DNA of 64,000 nucleotides from Seonamhaeicola maritimus. Lineage in GTDB: Bacteria; Bacteroidota; Bacteroidia; Flavobacteriales; Flavobacteriaceae. Below the pieces are notes generated by a model that did no database searches, was not told the origin of the DNA, and was given only the letters and a program-made list of their open reading frames with translations. Shown piece after piece: positions 8,525-17,135 of the stretch. Each line of letters opens with the position of its first letter. Positions within the stretch are counted from its first letter, which is position 1. The position numbers and the translations under genes are program-made. Where the stretch lies: NCBI RefSeq assembly GCF_008056315.1, contig NZ_VRKQ01000008.1, forward strand, positions 1,010,957 through 1,074,956. Direction: 5' to 3'.

Positions 8525-11257
8525 TTAGGCTCTTCTCTTTTTGCCTTTACTTTGATTTTTATTCAATCTGTAGGTATAGCTTAAAATGATATAGCGCCCT
8601 AAACTTTCTGATGTAGTTTCTTCAAAATAGTTAGTTGTACTGCGTCTGTAAACATCCACATTTTTGTTGAGCAAATCAATTAGAAGTAGCTTGCAAATGT
8701 TGTTTTTATTCTTGGTTAGGTTATATGAAAAGGCAGCACTCCAAATAGGTAATGATAAATCTGAAGAAAACTGGTTGTCAGTAAATACAATATAATCAAA
8801 CTGAGTGTTGATGCTTAGTTTTTTGGAAACATCATAGTCAAACATGGAGAAATACTGTTGTTTTTTATAGGTTCTGTTTAAATCTTCTTCTAAAGAAAAA
8901 GAGGTGTCGTTAATACTGTAATCGGCACCAAATTTAAAGTCAAGAACATTTTTATTTGTATTTTCAAGAAGTACACTCGCCATAAAATCTTTTGAGGTTA
9001 CATCATTTAACTGCAGGTTAATAATGGAGTTAGAAGTTCTGTAAGCATTCCTGTTTTTTAGAGTATATCTAACGCCTAAGCCTTTTACTTTTTTGCTAAA
9101 GCTGAAGTTAGCTGTTAATCGTTTTCTATCACCGCTGTTTTGAAAGCTTCTTGTTCTCACAAAATCATCGTCTATTTCAATGCTTTGTACAATGGCATTT
9201 TTAGAGTATTGATATTGTATTCTACTAAAAAAAGTGGTTGATGATTTGAAGTTGAAAATATTCGCATTTAGCGTTAATTCATCCATCTTTTCGGCTTTTA
9301 AATCCGGGTTTCCTTGTCTGATGTAAAAAGGATTTAAATCATTAACAACAGTAGAGCTTTCGCTCCATCTAGGATTTCTAATGGCTTTCCTATAAGAGAA
9401 TCTGTATTTACGACCTCTTTTGGGTTTATATTGAATAGTTGATATGGGGTTTAAAAAGAAAAGGTTTCTGCTTATGGGGTTTTCCTCAATAATTCCAAAT
9501 TTTCTACTAAGTTCTTGAAGTTCCAAAGCACTGAAAATATTAAGTTTATCGGTTACGTAATTATGGGCAAACCGAGTTTGAAAGCTATTTTCTAAATGCT
9601 TATACTTAAATGTTAAGAGTTCTTCCTCGTTATTATTGGTAACCGTATTCTTTAACTGGTAAATATCTTCTTTATCATTCCTAGACTTTAAAAACGACTG
9701 TAGTTTGAAATAGTGGTTTTTAGCAAGAGGCTCTGTGTATTTAAAGTTGAAACCAAAGGTGTTGCTGTTAAAGGTTTCATCTCTAGACGTTCTAATTTCC
9801 CTTTCGGAAGGATTATCTCTATGAATATTTCTTGTAACGAAAGTGTTCTGTTCATTAATACGGTCTTGCTTACTTAAATTGGTGTTGAAACCAGTGCTAA
9901 AACTTCGTCCGGATTTTTTAAGTTTCTGATAAAAATCTACATTGAAATTAGCTGCTTTTCTGTCATTTTCATTATAAAGGTGCTGACTGTTTGTAGTGGT
10001 CAACTCACCTGCCTCATTGGAAAACTCGCCATCCTTTCCCGAATTTGAGATGGTATTTGAGGTATTTACTTTTCCGGTAATGGATAGTCTATTAGTACTA
10101 CTGGCTCTGTCTTTATAATTGAAATTTAAACCATGAGTTTTAGAAACTCTATCAAAAGCGTTTTCAGATTCATAGTTGAAATTATTGGCGTTAACGTAGG
10201 AGATTCTTTTTGATGTAGAATTTCCGCTGTTGTCTGAAAGGTTATAAAAATAATCTGCATTAAAAGCTACTTTGTCTTTAAATTCATGACCAATATGAGC
10301 GCCTGCCACTTCGGTTTTTAAATAACCACTCAAACTACGATTACCTGTTTTATCAAAATCGTCATCATTTTCATCACTCTCATCGGCAATACCATTGGCA
10401 TTTTCTAAAAAGCCTTGAATATTTGAACCTGTAATATTGATATTATTGAATTTTCCAATGACCGATATTTGAGTTTTAGGATTGAATTTATTGTAATTTA
10501 AGTTGCTAAAGTATCTTTTGTCTAGTCCCATTCCAGCAGAAAACTTTCCAAATCCAAGATTCTTTTTAGATTTCTTTAACGAAAAGTTTATGACCATTTG
10601 TTTGTTACCGTCATCAACCCCGGTAAGTTCTGATTCTTCACTTTGTTTGTCAATGACTTCTATTTTCGCAATAGCATCAGCTGATAGGTTTTTTAAAACA
10701 ATAGCGGGGTCACCTCCAAAAAACTCCTTGCCATCAACATAAATTTTGGTAACCTCATTTCCCTGTGCTACAACTTTTCCATCCGATTCTATTTCCAGCC
10801 CGGGTAACTTTTTAAGTAAGGTTTCAAGGTTATCATCCGGATTTACTTTAAAGGAACCTGCATTAAAAGCAATGGTGTCTTTTTTTACTTGTACGGGAAC
10901 CACCGCAGATATTGTTACAGCATCTAGTACATTGGGGCTTTCTTTAAGTGTAATGATTTTTAAATCTAGGGGAGTGTTGTTGTACACTATATTTTGAGTG
11001 TGCGTTAAAAAGCCCATATAAGATAGTTGAACTAGGAGTGAGTCTTTTGGAGCTTCTGTAATAGAAAAGTCACCTTTTATATCTGTAATGGTATAGTTTA
11101 TTAAGGTAGAATCTTTTTGCTTTAATAATGCCACAGAAACAAATTCTAACGGATTTTTTTGTTCATCAACTACCTGGCCTTTAATTAGGGCTGATTGACA
11201 ATAAATACAATTAGAAATTAAAAAAAACAGAACAACTTGGAGGTTTTGCTTTAGCAT
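8525..11257 (-). CDS. TonB-dependent receptor-like outer-membrane beta-barrel protein
   Basis: After a signal peptide (LISNCIYCQ) comes a carboxypeptidase-regulatory-like domain (about 25-105, IKGQVVDEQKNPLEFVSVAL), a plug domain (about 120-225, with VYVDGKEFFGGDPAIVLKNL-like region) and a long barrel ending in ILSYTYRLNKN. It belongs to the OMP_b-brl_3-type receptors rather than the SusC family: the plug lacks the SusC-style long signature and no SusD follows it. I chose the Met at 11257, which begins the signal peptide, over the in-frame Met at 11302. A -7-like box lies 22 bases upstream. It converges with the GH150 gene, with only 12 bases between stops. Role in carrageenan uptake is not shown; it may import another ligand. 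Confidence 0.82.
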   Translation of the reverse strand: MLKQNLQVVLFFLISNCIYCQSALIKGQVVDEQKNPLEFVSVALLKQKDSTLINYTITDIKGDFSITEAPKDSLLVQLSYMGFLTHTQNIVYNNTPLDLKIITLKESPNVLDAVTISAVVPVQVKKDTIAFNAGSFKVNPDDNLETLLKKLPGLEIESDGKVVAQGNEVTKIYVDGKEFFGGDPAIVLKNLSADAIAKIEVIDKQSEESELTGVDDGNKQMVINFSLKKSKKNLGFGKFSAGMGLDKRYFSNLNYNKFNPKTQISVIGKFNNINITGSNIQGFLENANGIADESDENDDDFDKTGNRSLSGYLKTEVAGAHIGHEFKDKVAFNADYFYNLSDNSGNSTSKRISYVNANNFNYESENAFDRVSKTHGLNFNYKDRASSTNRLSITGKVNTSNTISNSGKDGEFSNEAGELTTTNSQHLYNENDRKAANFNVDFYQKLKKSGRSFSTGFNTNLSKQDRINEQNTFVTRNIHRDNPSEREIRTSRDETFNSNTFGFNFKYTEPLAKNHYFKLQSFLKSRNDKEDIYQLKNTVTNNNEEELLTFKYKHLENSFQTRFAHNYVTDKLNIFSALELQELSRKFGIIEENPISRNLFFLNPISTIQYKPKRGRKYRFSYRKAIRNPRWSESSTVVNDLNPFYIRQGNPDLKAEKMDELTLNANIFNFKSSTTFFSRIQYQYSKNAIVQSIEIDDDFVRTRSFQNSGDRKRLTANFSFSKKVKGLGVRYTLKNRNAYRTSNSIINLQLNDVTSKDFMASVLLENTNKNVLDFKFGADYSINDTSFSLEEDLNRTYKKQQYFSMFDYDVSKKLSINTQFDYIVFTDNQFSSDLSLPIWSAAFSYNLTKNKNNICKLLLIDLLNKNVDVYRRSTTNYFEETTSESLGRYIILSYTYRLNKNQSKGKKRRA

Positions 11258-11278
11258 TGGGTTAGGTTGTTGATTTTG

Positions 11279-11286
11279 CAAAAGTA
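11279..11286 (-). promoter_or_regulatory. Bacteroidota-type -7 box for the receptor gene
   Basis: On the minus strand the sequence is TACTTTTG, matching the TAnnTTTG consensus. It lies 22 bases before the start codon at 11257. A TTG occurs upstream, but the spacing is shorter than usual, so the -33 element is uncertain. Confidence 0.45.
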
Positions 11287-11327
11287 TATGACTATCCCAC
11301 AACTGAAAAGTTTAATATAGAAATAAA

Positions 11328-11358
11328 AAAAAGCCAAGAAATTTATACTTGGCTTTTA
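11328..11358 (-). terminator. Rho-independent terminator of the EF-hand gene
   Basis: GCCAAG (11333-11338) pairs with CTTGGC (11348-11353) around a 9-base loop. On the minus strand the stem is followed by a run of eight T. It lies just downstream of the EF-hand stop and before the receptor promoter, so the two minus-strand genes are probably separate transcripts. Confidence 0.75.
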
Positions 11359-11375
11359 ATGTTTTCACTTATTAT

Positions 11376-11660
11376 TTATTTCTTCTTTTTACCCTTTGTA
11401 AAAAACTCTTTTCTGTCTAATTTACCATCACCATTTACATCTTTCTTTTGAAACATCTTTTCAATATTAAATGGTTTTCCGTCTTTCGTTTTTTTGTCTG
11501 CAAATCTTACTTTCATTTCCTCTAAACTTACATAACCATCAGAGTCTTTATCTACTTTGGCAAATTGTTTTTTTTGTTTTGCTTCTAAATCTTGTTGTCC
11601 GTATGACTGCGAGAACGTAAGTACTCCAAATACCAGAAGAGCTGCTTTTAAAATTTTCAT
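11376..11660 (-). CDS. Small secreted EF-hand protein
   Basis: 94 residues with a signal peptide ending near SQSYGQQ. Two canonical 12-residue EF-hand loops follow: DKDSDGYVSLEE (37-48) and DVNGDGKLDRKE (74-85), each with the expected acidic ligands, so calcium binding is likely. The C-terminus is strongly basic (KGKKKK). Function unknown. A periplasmic or surface calcium buffer or regulator is possible, and this sits next to enzymes whose polysaccharide substrates also bind calcium, but that link is only suggestive. Confidence 0.85.
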   Translation of the reverse strand: MKILKAALLVFGVLTFSQSYGQQDLEAKQKKQFAKVDKDSDGYVSLEEMKVRFADKKTKDGKPFNIEKMFQKKDVNGDGKLDRKEFFTKGKKKK

Positions 11661-11792
11661 ATTATTAAGTTTTAATTACACTCAAATATCATTCTTTAAT
11701 TCCTTTAAAATGTGGTTGTGAGTCAATTATATGTATATCAGAATAATTATATTTCTTCCCAAATACGGCTTTTTACTTAGAGGCACATTTAT

Positions 11793-11815
11793 TAAACCAG
11801 TAAATACACTTTTTA
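11793..11815 (+). promoter_or_regulatory. Shared upstream motif (copy 1)
   Basis: TAAACC followed about 10 bases later by ACTTTTTAG, ending 42 bases before the sulfatase start at 11857. Similar elements occur before the sulfatase genes at 24018 (also 42 bases before the ATG) and 36838. Candidate regulator or sigma-factor site. It lies in a 196-base gap with no other feature I can identify. Confidence 0.3.
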
Positions 11816-11856
11816 GTTTATTATGCTTTTATTTTGGGTATTATTAAAATATTCAC

Positions 11857-13254
11857 ATGAAAAAACTTTTATTACTTTTCGGTATTCTGTTTTCTACTTT
11901 ATGTTTTGCACAGGATAAACCCAATGTATTGTTGATTATGGTTGATGATATGAATGATTGGGTAGGTGCCTTTGGTGGCAATCCACAAGCTATTACACCA
12001 AACATGGATGCCTTAGCTACTAAAAGCACCATTTTTGAAAAGGCGTATTGTTCAGCACCTTTATGTAATCCGTCAAGAACTAGCCTTTTAACGGGTCACA
12101 GACCATCAACAACAGGTGTTTATGGTAATAATGAAGTGTTTAGAAAAATGAATGGTTTTGCAAATACAATTACTATTCCCCAATATTTTCAAATTAACGG
12201 TTATAAAACCGCAGCTGCGGGTAAAATATTTCATAGCCCTAGAGGAACAGCTAAGTTACCAAAACCAGGTAGTGACCCCGGGTCATTCCAAGAAGAACAT
12301 AAAGGTGGTTTAGGTGGTAAATTTCCTAGTAAAGAGCATATGCAATCTCATGGATTAAAACTGAAAGAACGTGGTGTAAAAGGATCTTTTATAAGAAGTT
12401 TTGATTGGTACCCTGTGGATGTTGAAGATGAAGATAATAATGATTGGAAATCAGCCGATTATTGCGCTCAATATTTGAAAAAAGAACATGACAAACCATT
12501 CTTTTTAGCCTGTGGTATTTTTAGGCCTCATTTACCGTGGTTTGCACCAAAAAAGTATTTTGATTTATATAATGTAGACGATATAGAAATTCCAGAAGTT
12601 CTCAAAAATGACTTGGATGATGTAGGTAGAATGGGTAACAATATGGCAAAACGAACAGTGCATAAGGCGGTTTTAGAAGAGGGTAAATGGAAAGAAGCCG
12701 TAAGAGCATATTTGGCAAATTTATCTTTTGCTGATGCCTGTGTTGGTCATGTTTTAGACGCACTTAATGGTAGTCAATATAATAGCAATACTATTGTAGT
12801 ATTGATGGGAGATCATGGTTGGCATTTAGGGGAAAAAGAGCATTGGTCTAAAAATGTACTTTGGGAACGATCGGCTAAAACACCTTTACTTATTTTTGAT
12901 CCAAGAAACCCAGAAGGAGCCGTTAATACAAGAGTAGTATCCTTGTTAGATGTTTATCCAACCTTGGTTGAATTATGTGGATTACCAATAAACGATGCCA
13001 ACGAAGGAAGAAGTTTAACGTCCGTTTTAAAAAACCCGAAGGCTAAATGGGATGATATGGCGTTAACATCAAAAGCAAAAGGGATGCATTCATTAAGGAA
13101 TGAACGCTACAGATATACAGTTTATCCAGATGGTTTTGAAGAATTGTATGATCATGACAATGATCCTAATGAATGGAAAAATATAGCTGCTAAGTCCTCA
13201 GCAAATAGTGTATTGGAAATGTTTAGAAGGGAACTAAAACAAATGCTAAAATGA
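11857..13254 (+). CDS. S1 sulfatase, iduronate-2-sulfatase-like branch
   Basis: 465 residues with a signal peptide (TLCFAQ). Motifs: VDDMNDW metal site, CNPSR with catalytic Cys 70, GKIFH in place of GKWHLG, and GDHGWHLGEK. These are the marks of the iduronate-2-sulfatase-like branch (probably subfamily S1_7), which includes carrageenan-active sulfatases in marine bacteria (established for the family, not shown here). RPHLPWFAPKKYFD is also typical. Its stop overlaps the start of a second gene of the same branch by 4 bases (ATGA), so the pair is a coupled tandem duplication. Confidence 0.9.
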   Translation: MKKLLLLFGILFSTLCFAQDKPNVLLIMVDDMNDWVGAFGGNPQAITPNMDALATKSTIFEKAYCSAPLCNPSRTSLLTGHRPSTTGVYGNNEVFRKMNGFANTITIPQYFQINGYKTAAAGKIFHSPRGTAKLPKPGSDPGSFQEEHKGGLGGKFPSKEHMQSHGLKLKERGVKGSFIRSFDWYPVDVEDEDNNDWKSADYCAQYLKKEHDKPFFLACGIFRPHLPWFAPKKYFDLYNVDDIEIPEVLKNDLDDVGRMGNNMAKRTVHKAVLEEGKWKEAVRAYLANLSFADACVGHVLDALNGSQYNSNTIVVLMGDHGWHLGEKEHWSKNVLWERSAKTPLLIFDPRNPEGAVNTRVVSLLDVYPTLVELCGLPINDANEGRSLTSVLKNPKAKWDDMALTSKAKGMHSLRNERYRYTVYPDGFEELYDHDNDPNEWKNIAAKSSANSVLEMFRRELKQMLK

Positions 13255-14771
13255 GATTAATTCAAATTTTAACCTTATTTCTTATAACGAATCTATATGC
13301 TCAAAAGTCCACTATTAATGATATCAAGGGTCAACCAAATATTCTATTTATTGCCATTGATGATTTAAACGATTGGGTAGAGCCCTTAAATGGTAACAAG
13401 CAATCCATTACTCCAAATATGGATAGCTTCTGTAAGGAAGGTGCTATGGTTTTTAATAATGCTGTTTGTCCAGCGCCTATTTGCGGGCCTTCACGTTCAG
13501 CTATTCTTTCTGGATTTATGCCTAATAGATCTGGGGTTTACGGGAATGCCAGTAACATGATATATTCAGATTTGGTTAAAGAAAATGCTACATTACCCGA
13601 ATACTTTTCAAAACATGGATATCATACCTTATCTAACGGAAAAATTTTTCATAAACATGCTGCGGAGCATGGCGTTGATTTCGGGCATTGGGCATTTGAT
13701 GAACATGCCCGAGCAAGAAGGAATAATAAGGATATAGCGGATAAAAAGTATGTTACTGCGTGTAAAGCTGGAGTTATTAATGGAGAAAAGAATATAGATT
13801 ATAAGGGCAAAGGAAAATTAAGTTGGGGACCAACCGTAGATTCTTTTGAAGAGACGGTAGACTATAAAGTTGCCGATTGGGCAAAAAATCAGTTACAAAG
13901 AGATTTTGATAAACCTTTTTTTATGGCTGTTGGTTTTATAAAGCCACATTTGCCTTGGTTTGTACCTAAGGAGTTTTTTGATAAATACAAACTAGAAGAC
14001 ATAAAAACGCCCATTATTAATGAGAACGATTTAAATGATATTGTAAACTCAATTGGCAAGGAAATACACAAACCGTCGGCAGAATATAAATGGATAAAAA
14101 AGCATGGACTTGAAAAGGAAGCGACTAGAGCTTATTTAGCCAATACCTCTTATGTTGATGCATGCCTGGGAATTGTTTTAGATGCTTTGGAAAAGAGTGG
14201 TCATGCAGATAATACCATCATTGTGATTTGGGGAGACCATGGCTGGCACCTAGGGGAAAAACTACGTTATTTAAAGAATACCCTATGGTCTGAGGCCGTT
14301 AAACCGCCTTTGTTTGTAAGGTTACCTAATATGGACAAAACACTTTATTGTGAAAAACCAGTTAACTTGGTGGATTTATATCCAACCTTGGTGTCACTTT
14401 GCAATCTGCCAGAAAAGGCTAATATTGACGGACATGATTTTTCAACCTTATTAAAAAATCCAAAGGCTAATTGGGAATACCCGGGTATTACAGTTTCAAC
14501 CCAAGGAACTTCGGTATTAACAGAAAAATGGCATTACATTAACAATCTGTTCGGAGTTGAAGAGCTATATGATGTTGATAATGATCCTTTGGAATGGAAT
14601 AATTTGGCATCTAATTCAAAATTTAGAATGGAGATTAATGAATTGAAAAAATGGGTACCAAAACACAGAGAAGAACCTAAAAAGCTACATTATGATAAGC
14701 CTCCAAATTATGTTGACGCCGATGCTGACCCAACTATAAAGGGAACCAGAGATTTAAGTAAATTAAAATAA
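13251..14771 (+). CDS. S1 sulfatase, iduronate-2-sulfatase-like branch (tandem copy)
   Basis: 506 residues, signal peptide ending LYAQ. IDDLNDW, CGPSR with catalytic Cys 78, GKIFH and GDHGWHLGEK place it in the same branch as its upstream neighbour. The residues after GEK differ (LRYLK here versus EHWSK in the neighbour), as do the inserts around 140-200. The two copies therefore probably act on different sulfate positions or flanking sugars. Translationally coupled to the upstream gene. The longer C-terminus (HREEPKKLHYDKPPNY) is not present in the first copy. Confidence 0.9.
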   Translation: MRLIQILTLFLITNLYAQKSTINDIKGQPNILFIAIDDLNDWVEPLNGNKQSITPNMDSFCKEGAMVFNNAVCPAPICGPSRSAILSGFMPNRSGVYGNASNMIYSDLVKENATLPEYFSKHGYHTLSNGKIFHKHAAEHGVDFGHWAFDEHARARRNNKDIADKKYVTACKAGVINGEKNIDYKGKGKLSWGPTVDSFEETVDYKVADWAKNQLQRDFDKPFFMAVGFIKPHLPWFVPKEFFDKYKLEDIKTPIINENDLNDIVNSIGKEIHKPSAEYKWIKKHGLEKEATRAYLANTSYVDACLGIVLDALEKSGHADNTIIVIWGDHGWHLGEKLRYLKNTLWSEAVKPPLFVRLPNMDKTLYCEKPVNLVDLYPTLVSLCNLPEKANIDGHDFSTLLKNPKANWEYPGITVSTQGTSVLTEKWHYINNLFGVEELYDVDNDPLEWNNLASNSKFRMEINELKKWVPKHREEPKKLHYDKPPNYVDADADPTIKGTRDLSKLK

Positions 14772-14786
14772 CCGTTCTATTCTAAT

Positions 14787-15605
14787 ATGAGATATTTTAA
14801 AACACTAGTCTTTTCTTTGGTTGTATTATTTTTCATTTCATGGAATAATGAACCTAAACCAATAAGAATACTATTAGTAGGAGATAGTACTACCATTGGT
14901 AATGTGCCAAGGGAAATTAATCCTGAAGGCCTTCATTTGGAGCAAATGATAGAACAATTGGCAAAGGGAGAGGGTTTACCAGATATAAAAGTTATTAATG
15001 CAGGAAAGGGTGGAGAGACAGCAAAACGTTTACTAGGAAGTAAACATTATAAAACAGCCATAGCACCTGTTAAAAATGTAGATTATATATTTTTAAGAAT
15101 GGGAATAAATGACTGGTTTAAATGTAAAGACCTAAAAGCAGAGTATCCTTTGCAAATGAAAGCACTAATCGATCAATTACGTATGGATCATCCAAAAGCT
15201 ATTATTTATTTGTGTACCATAACTAGTTTTATGAAACCCAATGAATGTAAAGAAGTTAATGATTTAATCTATCAAATTGCTAAGGACGAAAAATTACAAG
15301 TTCTTGATATTTTCACACCTTATAACAATTACTTAATAGCTAATGGTAGAAATAGTTTAAGTGTTCGTCAGTGTTATTTATCACATATACCCGAAAAATA
15401 TCACGAATGGTTAAAACCATATACCTATTATAGAAAAGGCTGGGGCAACAAACCTTCGGGATATGTTGTAAAAGTTAATGATATGTCTCTTGACCCTATT
15501 TTAGGACATATAAAACAGTGGTATTATGATAGGCACCCAAATACTACAGGGTATAATTTAATTGCCAATGAAACGGTTAAGTTCTTAGCGGTAAGACTGC
15601 GTTAA
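14787..15605 (+). CDS. SGNH/GDSL hydrolase
   Basis: 272-residue exported protein with all four SGNH blocks: GDSTT (Ser 34), the Gly of NAGKGGETA, GIND with the Asn, and YDRHPNTTGY with the Asp-x-His. It is probably a carbohydrate O-esterase related to rhamnogalacturonan-acetylesterase-type proteins. It follows the sulfatase pair by 15 bases and likely shares its transcript. The signal region (VVLFFISWNN) lacks a lipobox Cys. Substrate unknown; red-algal galactans may carry acetyl or other ester groups in some species. Confidence 0.75.
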   Translation: MRYFKTLVFSLVVLFFISWNNEPKPIRILLVGDSTTIGNVPREINPEGLHLEQMIEQLAKGEGLPDIKVINAGKGGETAKRLLGSKHYKTAIAPVKNVDYIFLRMGINDWFKCKDLKAEYPLQMKALIDQLRMDHPKAIIYLCTITSFMKPNECKEVNDLIYQIAKDEKLQVLDIFTPYNNYLIANGRNSLSVRQCYLSHIPEKYHEWLKPYTYYRKGWGNKPSGYVVKVNDMSLDPILGHIKQWYYDRHPNTTGYNLIANETVKFLAVRLR

Positions 15606-15671
15606 ATTTGATTCAAATAGGGACTATTATTTATAGATTTACTGTCAAAGACACATACTTAACTTAAGGGT

Positions 15672-15686
15672 ACAGTTTTTAACTGT
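15672..15686. promoter_or_regulatory. Inverted repeat upstream of sulfatase gene
   Basis: ACAGTT TTT AACTGT, a perfect 6-base inverted repeat with a 3-base spacer, 53 bases before the start at 15739. It could be an operator or a weak hairpin. No T-run follows, so a terminator is unlikely. Confidence 0.35.
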
Positions 15687-15738
15687 CCAAATAATATATT
15701 TACCATCAAGAAAATCATTTTTTAATATCATTAGTCCT

Positions 15739-17118
15739 ATGAGTCTAAAAAGCACGTTTACATTTTTATTAGTTACACTGTCTCTATTTTGCTGTAAGAG
15801 TAAGGTGGAAGAAAAAAACACTATAGAGAGTTCTCTGAAGGATTCCAAAAAACCTAATATCGTTTTATTATTTGTAGATGATTATGGTTGGGCAGATGTA
15901 GAATACAGAAATCCTATTTTTAAAACACCAAATTTAAATAATCTTAAAAAAGAAGGTCTAGATTTTAAGAGGGCTTACATTCCAACTCCAACTTGTAGCC
16001 CAAGCAGATTGTCTTTATTAACAGGTAAAGAAGCTATTAGATTAGGGATGCCACGTCATATATCAATAGATCCTAAGGATCCAGAAGCCGAGTATAATTT
16101 ATGGCCAACAGACCCAGTCCAAAGGCCTTCTAGGAATTATTTGCCGCTTGAAGAGGTTACTTATGCGGAAAGGTTAAAGGAGCTTGGGTATTATAATATG
16201 TTTATTGGCAAGTGGCATTTAGGGCATGTTGGTCGTTATCCTATTGACCAGGGTTTTGATGCTGAATTTGGAGTAACTGATCATGGTCACCCAAAAAGTT
16301 ATTACTACCCATTTTTTAAAGATGGAGACCCAAGGGGGTTTATGAAAAACTATAAAAAAGGAGATTACCTTACAGACGTATTAACGGATGGAGCAGTTGA
16401 CTTTATTGAGAATTATGATAAAGTCCAACCGTTTATGATGTCTTTCTGGTATTATTCGGTACATGGTCCGTCTATTGGAAGAAAAGATTTATTAAAGAAA
16501 TATCAGGATGCTGGTTTAAAAGGTAAGTATGCACATCATGCAGCCATGGTTGAGGCTATGGATGAATCAGTTGGTCGTGTTAGAAAAGCTCTAAAGGATA
16601 AAGGAATATCTGAAAATACAGTATTTATAGTATTATCAGACCAAGGAGGAGCTTACTCAAATGCGCCATTAAGTGGTGGGAAAAAAGGAGGAAACACTCT
16701 TGGAGAAGGCGGTGCTAGAGTGCCTTTTATGGTTTATTACCCAGGAATTACCAAACCAAATACCGAAACTAATATTCCTGTGCAATCTATTGATTTATAT
16801 CCAACTTTAATTGAGATAGCTTCAGGTAAAAAGTATAAAAACAATCAAATTCAAGGTGTAAGCTTATTACCTGTTTTGAAGGGTGGTGAATTAGAAAAGC
16901 GAAGCTTGTATTTCTTCAGAAGTTATGAAGATCAGTATGCTGCAGTAATTTCAGGAGACTGGAAATTAGTAAAATACCATTCTGGTAAATTTCAACTATT
17001 TAATGTAGCTGAGGATATAAGTGAACAAAACGATTTGATTGGAACAGGTTTAGAAATTGAGAATGTTCTCAAAGAAGATATCGCAACATGGGAAAAAGAA
17101 GCTGTTCCAGCTTATTAA
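15739..17118 (+). CDS. S1 family sulfatase
   Basis: 459 residues. The signal peptide ends in FCCK, so it is probably a lipoprotein. FVDDYGW metal site, CSPSR with catalytic Cys 86, GKWHLGH, and a DQGG motif where most relatives have DHG or DNG. The DQGG loop is followed by a glycine-rich stretch (LSGGKKGGNTLGEGG). The gene heads a new cluster that continues with the GH82 iota-carrageenase 17 bases later, so action on iota-type oligosaccharides is a reasonable guess. Exact sulfate position unknown. Confidence 0.9.
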   Translation: MSLKSTFTFLLVTLSLFCCKSKVEEKNTIESSLKDSKKPNIVLLFVDDYGWADVEYRNPIFKTPNLNNLKKEGLDFKRAYIPTPTCSPSRLSLLTGKEAIRLGMPRHISIDPKDPEAEYNLWPTDPVQRPSRNYLPLEEVTYAERLKELGYYNMFIGKWHLGHVGRYPIDQGFDAEFGVTDHGHPKSYYYPFFKDGDPRGFMKNYKKGDYLTDVLTDGAVDFIENYDKVQPFMMSFWYYSVHGPSIGRKDLLKKYQDAGLKGKYAHHAAMVEAMDESVGRVRKALKDKGISENTVFIVLSDQGGAYSNAPLSGGKKGGNTLGEGGARVPFMVYYPGITKPNTETNIPVQSIDLYPTLIEIASGKKYKNNQIQGVSLLPVLKGGELEKRSLYFFRSYEDQYAAVISGDWKLVKYHSGKFQLFNVAEDISEQNDLIGTGLEIENVLKEDIATWEKEAVPAY

Positions 17119-17135
17119 AGCTAATTAGAATAAGC

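Noticed and set aside
8525-11257. Second SusC protein
   Set aside because: No SusD follows, and the barrel and plug fit the OMP_b-brl_3 receptor type.
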